Shown here piece by piece: positions 53,683-61,855 of a stretch of 64,000 nucleotides of DNA; the stretch's first letter is position 1, and every line of letters starts with the position of its first letter. The position numbers were made by a program, and so were the translations under genes. The stretch is from Sphingomonas tagetis (GTDB lineage Bacteria > Pseudomonadota > Alphaproteobacteria > Sphingomonadales > Sphingomonadaceae). Location: contig NZ_JAMLDX010000002.1 of the NCBI RefSeq assembly GCF_024211275.1, positions 1-64,000 of the forward strand, written 5' to 3'. The notes beneath the pieces are model-generated. The model worked only from the letters and a program-made list of their open reading frames with translations. It did no database searches and had not been told where the DNA came from.

Positions 53683-55131
53683 TCAGTCGCCGGTGAGAAT
53701 GCGATCCACCAGCTGCTTCACGCTCGGCACGAACCCGTTGGAATAGAAGGGATCGCGCTTGAAATTATAGGCGGCATGGCCCGCGAACATCAGATTCTGG
53801 TCGGTGTCGCCGCCATGCGCGATGTCCTGCAGCGTCTTCTGAATGCAGAAGCTGCGCGGATCGACGAGGCGCCCGGTCGAATTGGTCTCGGTATCCGCCC
53901 AGGACGAGAAGGAGCATTGGCTGAGGCAACCCATGCAGTCGGCCTGGTCCTTGCGGATGATCTGCTTTTCGTCGGTGGTGACGAAGACCAGCGTATTGTC
54001 GGGCGTCTTGAGCGCATCGGTGAAGCCCAATCCGACCCATTCGCGCGCGCGCAGCAGGTCGTTGCGGGTCACCCAGAAATTACGCCCCTTCACCCCGACA
54101 TCGAGCTGGAAGGTGTGATCCCCGGCATGCTCGGTCGAATAGGCGATCTGCCGCTCCGACCGCGCCTCGAGATTGCGCAGGAACGGATTGAGCACCGCCG
54201 AGGAATAGAAGCCGGTGGGCGAGAAGCGGTGCAGCAACACGTCGCCCTCTTCGATCTCCATCAGCTTGGATTTCCAGCCCTCGGGAATTGGCGATTCCTG
54301 CGTCAGCAGCGGGCGCGTGCCGAACTGGAAGGCGATCGTGCCAAGCTCGGGATTGTCGATCCAGTCGTTCCAGTCGCGCAGATACCAGACGCCGCCGGCC
54401 ATCACGATCGGCACGTCGTCGCTGATGCCGCCCTCGCGCATCACGTCGCGCAGCTCTTTCACGCGCGGATATGGGTCCTGCGGCGCGCGCGGATCCTCGG
54501 CGTTTGACAGGCCGTTATGCCCGCCGGCGAGCCAGGGGTCTTCATAGACCACCGCCGCGAGCCATTCCGACGCCTTGGAATAAGCCCGCTTCCACAAAGC
54601 GCGGAAGGCGCGGCCGGAGCTGACGATCGGGAGATAGTTGACGCCGTAGGAGGCGGCGATCTCGCTGAGCTTGTAGGGCATGCCCGCGCCGCAGGTGACG
54701 CCCGCGACCATGCCGCGGGTCCGCTCCAGCACGCCGTGCAGCACGCGCTGCGCCCCGCCCATTTCCCACAGCACGTTGATGTTGATCGCGCCCTTGCCGC
54801 CGGCGATCTCGAACGCGCGCTTGACCTGCTCGACCGCGCCCTCGATCGCATAGGCGATCAGCTCCTCGTGCCGCTCACGCCGGGTCAGCGCCTTGTAGAC
54901 CTGGGGGATGATCTTGCCCTCGGCGTCATAGCTGTCGGCATTGACCGCGCTGACCGTGCCGATGCCGCCCGCCGCCGCCCAGGCGCCGGCCGAGGCGTGG
55001 TTGGTGGCCGCGACACCCTTGCCGCCCTCCACGATCGGCCAGACTTCCTGACCGTTGTAGATGATCGGCGTGAGACCCTTGAACAACATATCCTCCGAAA
55101 AAATCGCGCGGACACTAGCCGCGTTCGCCAT
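53683..55131 (-). CDS. Nitronate monooxygenase-like flavoprotein with Cys-rich C-terminus
   Basis: A 482-residue protein, longer than typical nitronate monooxygenases (about 320-370). The TIM-barrel FMN domain is seen in FKGLTPIIYNGQEVWPIVEGGKGVAATNHASAGAWAAAGGIGTVSA and VPIVMAGGVWYLRDWNDW. The extra C-terminal part, from about residue 330, contains C399-x2-C402-x3-C406 (CMGCLSQC) and another Cys near 431, a possible Fe-S or zinc site. It probably oxidises a small carbon acid with oxygen or reduces NAD(P)H-linked substrates. It sits next to a GT4 gene. Confidence 0.85.
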   Translation of the reverse strand: MANAASVRAIFSEDMLFKGLTPIIYNGQEVWPIVEGGKGVAATNHASAGAWAAAGGIGTVSAVNADSYDAEGKIIPQVYKALTRRERHEELIAYAIEGAVEQVKRAFEIAGGKGAININVLWEMGGAQRVLHGVLERTRGMVAGVTCGAGMPYKLSEIAASYGVNYLPIVSSGRAFRALWKRAYSKASEWLAAVVYEDPWLAGGHNGLSNAEDPRAPQDPYPRVKELRDVMREGGISDDVPIVMAGGVWYLRDWNDWIDNPELGTIAFQFGTRPLLTQESPIPEGWKSKLMEIEEGDVLLHRFSPTGFYSSAVLNPFLRNLEARSERQIAYSTEHAGDHTFQLDVGVKGRNFWVTRNDLLRAREWVGLGFTDALKTPDNTLVFVTTDEKQIIRKDQADCMGCLSQCSFSSWADTETNSTGRLVDPRSFCIQKTLQDIAHGGDTDQNLMFAGHAAYNFKRDPFYSNGFVPSVKQLVDRILTGD

Positions 55132-55146
55132 TGTTAGCGAGGGGAT

Positions 55147-56283
55147 TCAGCCGAGCGCGCCCGGGCGTCCGGCTGCCTCCGAATAAAGCGCGGCATAGCT
55201 CGCAATCATTGCAGCCTCGTCGAACAACGCACGGGCGCGCGCCTGGTTCGCCTTGCCGACATGGCGGCGGAAATCGGGATAGCCGGCGAGCCGCTCGATC
55301 TGGTCGCGCAACTGCACCGCGTCACGCCCCTGCGTAATGAAATCCGCATTCTCCGGCGCAACCATCTGCGCGACATCGCCGACCGGGACCGACGCGATGG
55401 GCAGTCCCGCCGCCATCGCCTCCATCACCGCGATCGGCTGCTGCTCGCTGCGCGATGACAGCCCGAAAATGTCGAACAGGCCCATGTAACGGTGCGGATC
55501 GGCGGCGAAGCCGGGCAGGAACACGGTCTTCTCCATCCCCATATTCTCGACCGTATCGACGATCGCCTGCCGTTCCGGCCCCTCGCCGACGATCACCAGC
55601 TGCGCCTTGGTCTTCATGCCGCCCATCGCGCGGACCAGCATGGGCAGGTCCTTGACCTCGCGCAGCCCGGCAAGCGTGCCGACCACGACATGGCCGGGCA
55701 GGTGCCGGTAGCCGGGCAGAGCGCGCGGATCGGGCTTTTTGCCATAGCGCTTAGTGTCGATGCCGTTGGAGATGCGGTGGACTCGGTCCCGCGGCTGCTT
55801 CCATACGCCTAGCGCGATGCGTTCGAGCACGTGCGACGGCACCACCAGCGCATGCGCCACGGGCAGCGCGAGCCGGCGGTACACGTTGCGCACCGGATTG
55901 AGCCGCACCGCCTCATCGGCGTTGAAGCCGTCCTCGTGATGGATCAGCGGCGGCATGTTCTTGGAAAAAACGCGCCGCGCCATCACCCCGTCGATCGCCC
56001 CCCAATTGTACGTGAGAACGAGGTCGAACCGCGCCATGAACTTCGCGATTGCCTCATAGCGCGCGACAGTGGGCTTGCCGGTCAGCGGCGGCGGATTCTG
56101 CGCGATCTCGTAGCGGATGCCCGGCGCGATCGCCGCGCGGGCGCCGAGCGCATCGGGAACGCCCGAGACGATGACATGCTTCGCGCGGTCGCCGAACGCG
56201 TTCATCAGCCGGACGGCGCGCGCTTCCTTGCCGCCCAGATCGAAGCTGGAATGGAGGTGCAGGATGTTGAGCGGTGCGGCCAT
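55147..56283 (-). CDS. GT4-family glycosyltransferase
   Basis: A 378-residue GT-B enzyme. The N-terminal Rossmann half begins LNILHLHSSFDLGGKEARAVRLMNAF. VVVGTLAGLREVKDLPMLVRAM starts the second half, and the donor site is VFLPGFAADPHRYMGLFDIFGLSSRSEQQPIAVMEAMAAGLPIASVPVGDV with the E-x7-E pair. It transfers a sugar from a nucleotide donor; acceptor unknown, perhaps an exopolysaccharide. No other polysaccharide genes adjoin it. Its 3' end lies 15 bp before the monooxygenase-like gene's start, so they could be one operon. Confidence 0.9.
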   Translation of the reverse strand: MAAPLNILHLHSSFDLGGKEARAVRLMNAFGDRAKHVIVSGVPDALGARAAIAPGIRYEIAQNPPPLTGKPTVARYEAIAKFMARFDLVLTYNWGAIDGVMARRVFSKNMPPLIHHEDGFNADEAVRLNPVRNVYRRLALPVAHALVVPSHVLERIALGVWKQPRDRVHRISNGIDTKRYGKKPDPRALPGYRHLPGHVVVGTLAGLREVKDLPMLVRAMGGMKTKAQLVIVGEGPERQAIVDTVENMGMEKTVFLPGFAADPHRYMGLFDIFGLSSRSEQQPIAVMEAMAAGLPIASVPVGDVAQMVAPENADFITQGRDAVQLRDQIERLAGYPDFRRHVGKANQARARALFDEAAMIASYAALYSEAAGRPGALG

Positions 56284-56340
56284 GACGCGGGCGAATAGCC
56301 GGACTTGGCCGCGCTTTACAACGCGGCCCGCACCGTCAGA

Positions 56341-56682
56341 TCAGTTGCCGCCGATCTTGTTGTAGAACTCGACCACCTGATTGTTCTGCGCATTGACCGC
56401 GTTCCAGTCAGGGCCGGCCGAAATCACCACCACCCATTGCGGCATGTCGCAGCGCACGACCGTCGTTGTCGCGCTGCCCGGACGCACCATCCACGTGCTC
56501 AGCGTGTCGCCGCCGCTGGTCATGTCGAGCGTCAGCGCGACCGACTTGCCGCGCTCCTTGCACACTTCGGTCGAATGGTTGCGCAGCGCGCCCTTGGTCG
56601 CGATGTGCGTGGTCACCTGCGCCGACGCATTGCCCGCCGCCGCCAGCGCGGCGACTGCCGCGATTCCCATCGAATACTTCAT
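56341..56682 (-). CDS. Small secreted protein of unknown function
   Basis: A 113-residue protein starting at ATG 56682, giving the signal peptide MKYSMGIAAVAALAAAGNASAQ. The mature part (about 91 residues) has two Cys (in EVCKERGKS and VRCDMPQW) that could pair, and ends NQVVEFYNKIGGN. No named domain. It lies ten bases downstream of the alpha/beta hydrolase stop and is probably cotranscribed with it. Confidence 0.78.
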   Translation of the reverse strand: MKYSMGIAAVAALAAAGNASAQVTTHIATKGALRNHSTEVCKERGKSVALTLDMTSGGDTLSTWMVRPGSATTTVVRCDMPQWVVVISAGPDWNAVNAQNNQVVEFYNKIGGN

Positions 56683-56692
56683 GACTTCCCCC

Positions 56693-57568
56693 TCATCCGA
56701 TCGTGGACAGCAACTTGTCGATCGCGGCGACAGCTTCGCATTCATTGAGCGTCGGCGCATGCCCCGTGCGGGGGATGACGGCGAGGTCGCTCCCTTTGAC
56801 CCGCTTGCCCATTTCGGCAGCGGTGGCGGCGGACAGGATGTCAGAGCGCTCGCCGCGCACCACCAGCAGCGGCTTGCCCTTGAGCGCATCGAACGCGCGC
56901 CACATGTCCGGCCCCGCCTCGTTGCCGGGCACGCGGAACGGCTCGGCGATCTTCATGTCGTAATCGAGCACGATGCGGCCGGCGCTGTTGAGGCGGTAGA
57001 GCCGCTTGGCCATGTCGAGCCACTGCTCGGTGCCGTAATCGGGATAGACCTCGGCATTGCTTTCCGCGACCGCGCGCGCCGCGTGCATCCAGGTCGGGTG
57101 CCAGTTGGCCTTACCGACATAGGTCCGGATGCGCCCCAGCCCTGCCGCGTCGATCTCCGGCCCGACATCGTTGAGCACCGCGCCCGCGATCCGCTCGGGA
57201 TGAGTCGAGGCCATCAGCATCGTCAATATGCCGCCGAGCGAGGTGCCCACCGCGACGAAGCTATCGAGCTTCAGTTCGCCGACCAGCGCCTCCAGATCCT
57301 GGAGATAGGTCAGCGGCACATAGCTCATCGGATCCTTGGCATAGGCGCTCTCGCCGCGCCCGCGCAGATCGACCGCGATCACCCGCCGCTCACCCGCCAT
57401 CCGCGCCGCCAGCGCCTCGTAATCGCGCGCGTTGCGGGTCAGGCCCGGGATGCACAGCAAGGGCGGCTTGGCCGGATCGCCGGGATAGTCACGATAATGA
57501 AGGCGCAGCCCGTCGGGCGACCACCAATAGCCATCGGCATAATCGGGCAGGTTGCGCGCAGTCGCCAT
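56693..57568 (-). CDS. Alpha/beta hydrolase
   Basis: A 291-residue hydrolase starting at ATG 57568, just before the divergent SelO gene; longer readings lie antisense to SelO. It shows KPPLLCIPGLTRNARDYEALAARMAGERRVIAVDLRGRGES, the nucleophile elbow GTSLGG, LVVRGERSDIL (acid) and IPRTGHAPTLNE (His). The architecture matches esterase/haloperoxidase-type hydrolases. The substrate is unknown. It diverges from selO by 18 bp, so their promoters overlap. Confidence 0.9.
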   Translation of the reverse strand: MATARNLPDYADGYWWSPDGLRLHYRDYPGDPAKPPLLCIPGLTRNARDYEALAARMAGERRVIAVDLRGRGESAYAKDPMSYVPLTYLQDLEALVGELKLDSFVAVGTSLGGILTMLMASTHPERIAGAVLNDVGPEIDAAGLGRIRTYVGKANWHPTWMHAARAVAESNAEVYPDYGTEQWLDMAKRLYRLNSAGRIVLDYDMKIAEPFRVPGNEAGPDMWRAFDALKGKPLLVVRGERSDILSAATAAEMGKRVKGSDLAVIPRTGHAPTLNECEAVAAIDKLLSTIG

Positions 57569-57586
57569 CACCCCCCATATCGCCGC

Positions 57587-58975
57587 ATGGCCGATTTCCC
57601 GCAAGCGCCGAGCTACCGTCCCGATCCGGCGCTGTTGAAGCTCGGCGACGCATTCTACGACGAGGTCAGCGCGGCGGACTTCCCGCAGACCGTGCTGCGC
57701 TTCCGCAACGATCGCGCCGCGGCGGAGGCTGGGCTGGACACGCTCGACGACGACGCCTGGCTGCGTCATTTTGGCCGGTTCGAGCCGTTGCCCGGCAACC
57801 TGCCGCAGCCGCTCGCGATGCGGTATCACGGCCACCAGTTCCGCGTGTACAATCCGGAGATCGGGGACGGGCGGGGCTTTTCCTTCGCGCAGATGCGGCG
57901 GGCCGACGGGGCATTGCTCGAACTCGGCACCAAAGGCTCGGGCCAGACGCCGTGGAGCCGCTTCGGCGACGGGCGGCTCACGCTCAAGGGCGGCGTGCGC
58001 GAGGTGCTGGCGAGCGAGATGCTGGAAGCGCTGGGGGTCACGACCTCGCGCAGCTTTTCGCTGATCGAGACCGGCGAAGCGCTCCAGCGCAACGACGAGC
58101 CCTCCCCGACCCGCTCGGCGGTGCTGGTGCGGATGAGCCTCGGCCATATCCGCATCGGCACGTTCCAGCGGCTCGCCTATCATCGCGATGCCGACAATAT
58201 GCGGCGGCTGGTCGATTACTGCCTCACCGAAATGTACGGCGTAACGCCGGGCGATCAGCCGGCGGCGCAACTGCTCGGGCTGGTGGTCGAGCGCACCGCC
58301 ACGCTCGCCGCGCAATATATGGCCGCGGGCTTCGTCCATGGCGTGCTCAACACCGACAATATCAACGTGATGGGCGAGAGCTTCGACTATGGCCCCTGGC
58401 GGTTCGCGCCGACGTTCGAGCCCGGCTTCACCGCAGCCTATTTCGACCATGCCGGGCTTTACGCCTATGCCCGCCAGCCCGAGGCGATCATGTGGAACGC
58501 AGCGCAACTCGCGGTGTCGCTGCGGCTGCTGAGCGAGGCGCCGCCGCTGATCGAGCGGCTGGAGACGTTCGAGGCGCGGTTCAGACAGGCCTATGCCGCG
58601 CCGCTGCTGCGCCGCCTCGGCCTGACCGGCGACGATCCCGAGGCAGCCTGGCGGCTCAAGGACGCGATCGAGGACGCGTTGCTCGCGACCCAATGGCCGA
58701 TCGACCGGTTCTTCTTCGACGCTTTTGGCGGCACGCTACCGTCCGGCTACGGCACGGAATGGGACGCGGTGCGCGCCACGCTGGGCGAATTCGAACCCGT
58801 CACCATCGGCCGCTCCCACCGCTATTTCGAAGGTGGCGAACCCTGCTCGATGCTGATCGACGAGGTCGAGGATATCTGGTCAGCGATCGACCGGCATGAC
58901 GACTGGTCGCCGTTCCACGCCAAGGTCGCGGCGATCCGGCGGTTGGGTGAGGCACTCGACGCGGGCAAGCGCTAG
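57587..58975 (+). CDS. selO: Protein adenylyltransferase SelO (YdiU/UPF0061)
   Basis: A 462-residue pseudokinase starting at ATG 57587; a much longer upstream reading is antisense to the hydrolase and rejected. It has PLAMRYHGHQFRVYNPEIGDGRGFSFAQM, ELGTKGSGQTPWSRFGDGRLTLKGGVREVLASEML (P-loop-like with catalytic Lys), and HGVLNTDNINVMGESFDYGPWRF (the catalytic Asn/Asp pair). SelO AMPylates Ser/Thr/Tyr on target proteins under oxidative stress, in E. coli including redox proteins. A C-terminal selenocysteine/Cys is absent: it ends LDAGKR, as in some short homologues. Confidence 0.93.
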   Translation: MADFPQAPSYRPDPALLKLGDAFYDEVSAADFPQTVLRFRNDRAAAEAGLDTLDDDAWLRHFGRFEPLPGNLPQPLAMRYHGHQFRVYNPEIGDGRGFSFAQMRRADGALLELGTKGSGQTPWSRFGDGRLTLKGGVREVLASEMLEALGVTTSRSFSLIETGEALQRNDEPSPTRSAVLVRMSLGHIRIGTFQRLAYHRDADNMRRLVDYCLTEMYGVTPGDQPAAQLLGLVVERTATLAAQYMAAGFVHGVLNTDNINVMGESFDYGPWRFAPTFEPGFTAAYFDHAGLYAYARQPEAIMWNAAQLAVSLRLLSEAPPLIERLETFEARFRQAYAAPLLRRLGLTGDDPEAAWRLKDAIEDALLATQWPIDRFFFDAFGGTLPSGYGTEWDAVRATLGEFEPVTIGRSHRYFEGGEPCSMLIDEVEDIWSAIDRHDDWSPFHAKVAAIRRLGEALDAGKR

Positions 58976-59048
58976 AAACGCTTGACGAAATGATGCTAGA
59001 GCAGCCGCATATGGCGGGGGCCGCAACCGAAAGTCCTTAGAAGAACGA

Positions 59049-60464
59049 ATGCCCGGATCGGAAATCATCTCGACCGAGCCCGCCACCGGCGCGGTGCTGT
59101 GGCGTCAGGCGATCGGCGATGTCGATGCCGAGGTGGCGAAGGCGCGTGAAAGCTGGGCGGAATGGGCGGCGCGTCCCTTCGCCTATCGCGTCGAGGCGCT
59201 GCGCCGCTACGCCAATGTCGTGCGGCAGAAATCCGACGCCTTCGCCGACCTGATCGCGCGCGAGACCGGCAAGCCGATCTGGGAAGCGCGGACCGAGGTC
59301 GAGACGGTGATCGCCAAGGTCGACCTCTCCGTCACCGCCTTTTCCGAGCGCACCGGCCAGCGCCGGATCGACGCGCCGATGAACACGCGGCTGGCGCTGC
59401 GGCACAAGCCGCATGGCGTGCTGGCGGTGCTGGGACCGTATAATTTCCCGGCGCACCTTCCCAACGGACACATCGTTCCGGCACTGCTCGCGGGCAATGC
59501 CGTGGTGTTCAAGCCGTCGGAAAAGACGCCCGCATCGGGCGCGTTCCTGGTCGAATGCCTGCACGCCGCGGGCGTGCCCGAAGGTTGTGTCCGCCTGCTG
59601 ATCGGCGGCCCGGACGAGGGCAAGGCGCTGGCCGGGCATGACGGCATCGACGGGCTGCTCTTCACCGGCTCGGCGCGCACCGGCATCGCGCTCAACCGCG
59701 CCTTCGCCTCGAAGCCCGAAAAGATCCTCGCGCTGGAGATGGGCGGGAACAACCCGATCCTCGTCTGGTCGACCCCCGACATCTATTCCGCCGCGGTGCT
59801 GGTGGTGCAATCGGCCTTCACCAGCGCCGGCCAGCGCTGCACGGCGGCGCGGCGGCTGATCGTCGATGAGACGCTGTACGAACCGCTGATCGGCGAGGTG
59901 AACAAGCTGATCGGTCGCCTCATCATTGGCGAGCCGCATGCCGATCCGCAGCCCTTCATGGGGCCGGTGATCGACAACGACACCGCCGACCTACTGACCG
60001 AGAGCTTTCTCGAACTGTCCTTCCTCGGCGGCCGTGCGCTGCGCCATATCGAACGGCCGATCGAGGGCCGTCCGTTCGTTACCCCGGCGATGATCGACAT
60101 GACCGACGCACGCGAGCGGCCCGATGTCGAGCTGTTCGGTCCGATCCTGCAGGTGATCCGCGCCAAGACCTTCGAGGACGCGATCGCCGAGGCGAACAAC
60201 ACCCGCTACGGCCTGTCGGCGAGCCTCGTCAGCCAGGATCCCAAGCTCTACGATCAGTTCTGGGCGAATATCCGCGCCGGCATCGTCAACTGGAACCGGC
60301 CGACCAACGGCGCCAGCTCGTCGGCGCCGTTCGGCGGGATCGGCTGGTCGGGCAATCATCGCCCGAGTGCCTTCTACGCCGCCGATTATTGCGCATATCC
60401 GGTGGTATCGAGCGAGGCCGATCAGGCGCGCGCATCGATCGGCGTCGGCATCCGCGACGGCTGA
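59049..60464 (+). CDS. astD: Succinylglutamate-semialdehyde dehydrogenase
   Basis: A 471-residue NAD-dependent aldehyde dehydrogenase starting at ATG 59049. LGPYNFPAHLPNGHIVPALLAGNAVVFKPSEKTP (cofactor), LALEMGGNNPI (catalytic Glu), SAGQRCTAARRL (catalytic Cys) and GIVNWNRPTNGASSSAPFGGIGWSGNHRPSAFYAADYCAYPV (AstD hallmark) are intact. It is the fourth step of the arginine succinyltransferase pathway. The other ast genes (astA, B, C, E) are not adjacent. The 73-bp gap from selO suggests separate or loose coupling. Confidence 0.93.
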   Translation: MPGSEIISTEPATGAVLWRQAIGDVDAEVAKARESWAEWAARPFAYRVEALRRYANVVRQKSDAFADLIARETGKPIWEARTEVETVIAKVDLSVTAFSERTGQRRIDAPMNTRLALRHKPHGVLAVLGPYNFPAHLPNGHIVPALLAGNAVVFKPSEKTPASGAFLVECLHAAGVPEGCVRLLIGGPDEGKALAGHDGIDGLLFTGSARTGIALNRAFASKPEKILALEMGGNNPILVWSTPDIYSAAVLVVQSAFTSAGQRCTAARRLIVDETLYEPLIGEVNKLIGRLIIGEPHADPQPFMGPVIDNDTADLLTESFLELSFLGGRALRHIERPIEGRPFVTPAMIDMTDARERPDVELFGPILQVIRAKTFEDAIAEANNTRYGLSASLVSQDPKLYDQFWANIRAGIVNWNRPTNGASSSAPFGGIGWSGNHRPSAFYAADYCAYPVVSSEADQARASIGVGIRDG

Positions 60465-60520
60465 CCGCATTTTCTTGCGCAATGCGACAAGCCGCGGAAC
60501 CGGGCGGCGTCGCGCGAATT

Positions 60521-60697
60521 ATGCGGGCCGTGACCCACATACCTCCGACCAAACCTCCGTCCCGTGCTCATAAACTCGCTCAGGAAGCCCGCAACTGCCT
60601 GTCGATCGCGGTCGGGCAGAAGGACAGCGACTTCGCCGCCGACCTGATCGACGAGGCGATTCGCCTCGCCGCACGCGCGCGCGAACTGGCGGCATAG
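60521..60697 (+). CDS. Small hypothetical protein, 58 residues
   Basis: Starting at ATG 60521 it reads MRAVTHIPPTKPPSRAHKLAQEARNCLSIAVGQKDSDFAADLIDEAIRLAARARELAA-like, mostly one Ala-rich amphipathic helix. A longer start at ATG 60482 is possible. No domain. It precedes the sulfate-assimilation operon by 66 bp. Its coding nature is supported only by composition and position. Confidence 0.5.
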   Translation: MRAVTHIPPTKPPSRAHKLAQEARNCLSIAVGQKDSDFAADLIDEAIRLAARARELAA

Positions 60698-60763
60698 TTT
60701 CGCTAGCGACGGCCCAAGCAAGCATCGGTTGCCGCATCGGGGTGCCCGGACCATCTGGCATCC

Positions 60764-61561
60764 ATGGCTTCCCTACTCGATCCTTCCGCGCGTGGCCGCG
60801 TGATTCTGGTCGGCGCGGGTCCGGGCGATCCCGGCCTGCTGACCGTGCGCGCCGTCGAAGCGCTAAAGCAGGCCGATGTGCTCGTCCATGACGGGCTGGT
60901 CGATCCGCGCGTGCTCGACCTCGCCCCGCAAGCGCACCGTATCTCGGTGGCCAAGCGCCGCTCGAAGCACACCGTGCCGCAGGACGGCATCAACGCGCTG
61001 ATCATCGCGCATGTGAAGACCGGCGCGATCGTCGTGCGATTGAAGGGCGGCGATCCGTTCATCTTCGGCCGCGGCGGCGAAGAGGTCGAGGCGGTGCGCG
61101 CGGCCGGGCTGCCGGTCGAGGTCATTCCGGGCGTCAGCGCGGCGCTGGGCGGCGCGGCCGAGGCAATGCTGCCGCTCACCCATCGCGACTGGTCGAGCGC
61201 TGTCAGCTTCGTCGCCGGCCAGTGCAAGGGCCTGTCCGAACAGGACTGGTCGGGCCTTGCCGGCAAGGGCCGCACGCTCGTCATCTATATGGGCGTCGCG
61301 ACCTGCCCCGACATCGCCGAGAAGCTGATGAACGACGGCGTCGCCCCCGACATGCCGGTCGCGATCCTTGAGCGCGCGACGCTCGAGGGCAGCCGCGCGA
61401 TGCGCACCCTGCTCGCCGATCTCGGCCCGCTGGTCGAGCGCGAGAAAGTCCAGAGCCCGGCGATCATCGTCGTCGGCGAGGTCGTCGCGATCTCGGATGC
61501 CGAGGACAAACTCGCCGGCTGGGCAAAGAAGGCCGAACTCATGCACGGATTTGACCTGTGA
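60764..61561 (+). CDS. cobA: Uroporphyrinogen-III C-methyltransferase (SUMT)
   Basis: A 265-residue SAM methyltransferase: VILVGAGPGDPGLLTVRAVEALKQADVLVHDGLV, VRLKGGDPFIFGRGGEE and VIPGVSAALGGAAEAMLPLTHR are the CobA/CysG-C motifs. It makes precorrin-2, the precursor of sirohaem needed by the downstream sulfite reductase. It starts ATG 60764 and overlaps DUF2849 by four bases (GTGA). No separate dehydrogenase/ferrochelatase domain is fused, unlike CysG. Confidence 0.95.
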   Translation: MASLLDPSARGRVILVGAGPGDPGLLTVRAVEALKQADVLVHDGLVDPRVLDLAPQAHRISVAKRRSKHTVPQDGINALIIAHVKTGAIVVRLKGGDPFIFGRGGEEVEAVRAAGLPVEVIPGVSAALGGAAEAMLPLTHRDWSSAVSFVAGQCKGLSEQDWSGLAGKGRTLVIYMGVATCPDIAEKLMNDGVAPDMPVAILERATLEGSRAMRTLLADLGPLVEREKVQSPAIIVVGEVVAISDAEDKLAGWAKKAELMHGFDL

Positions 61562-61854
61562 AGATCCTCACCGGAAACGATCTCGCCAGCGGCGACGTCA
61601 CCTGGTGGACCGGCGATAGCTGGTCGCGCCATGTCGAGGAGGCGATCGACGTCGCCGATCAGGGTGAAGCGATCGCACAGGCCGAGGAAGGCGCCCGCCG
61701 CGTCAACGCCCCCTATGTGATCGATGCGACGCAGACGCCCGAAGGCCCGCGCCCCGCTCACATCAAGGACCGCATCCGCGCGCTCGGCCCGACCGTGCGC
61801 CCGGACCTGACGCTCAAACCCGCCGATCCCGCCGCCGGCAGCTGGGTGATCTGA
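61558..61854 (+). CDS. DUF2849 protein in the sulfite-reduction operon
   Basis: A 98-residue protein starting at GTG 61558, overlapping the cobA stop. MKILTGNDLASGDVTWWTGDSWSRHVEEAIDVADQGEAIAQAEEGARRVNAPYVIDATQT, then RPAHIKDRIRALGPTVRPDL, is the DUF2849 pattern. It lacks Cys and membrane segments. Its position between cobA and cysI is recurrent in alphaproteobacteria, so a helper role in sulfite reductase function or electron supply is likely, but no biochemistry is known to me. Confidence 0.9.
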   Translation: MKILTGNDLASGDVTWWTGDSWSRHVEEAIDVADQGEAIAQAEEGARRVNAPYVIDATQTPEGPRPAHIKDRIRALGPTVRPDLTLKPADPAAGSWVI

Positions 61855-61855
61855 C

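Noticed and set aside
56381..57586. 864-residue plus-strand reading ending in SelO
   Set aside because: Its first 400 residues are antisense to the hydrolase and small secreted protein; SelO begins at ATG 57587.
57569..58693. 666-residue minus-strand reading through selO
   Set aside because: Only the part ending at 57568 has alpha/beta hydrolase motifs; the rest is antisense to SelO.
60698..60763. Riboswitch (SAM-II or cobalamin) upstream of cobA
   Set aside because: The 66-base gap is too short for a cobalamin switch, and no SAM-II pseudoknot core was recognisable.
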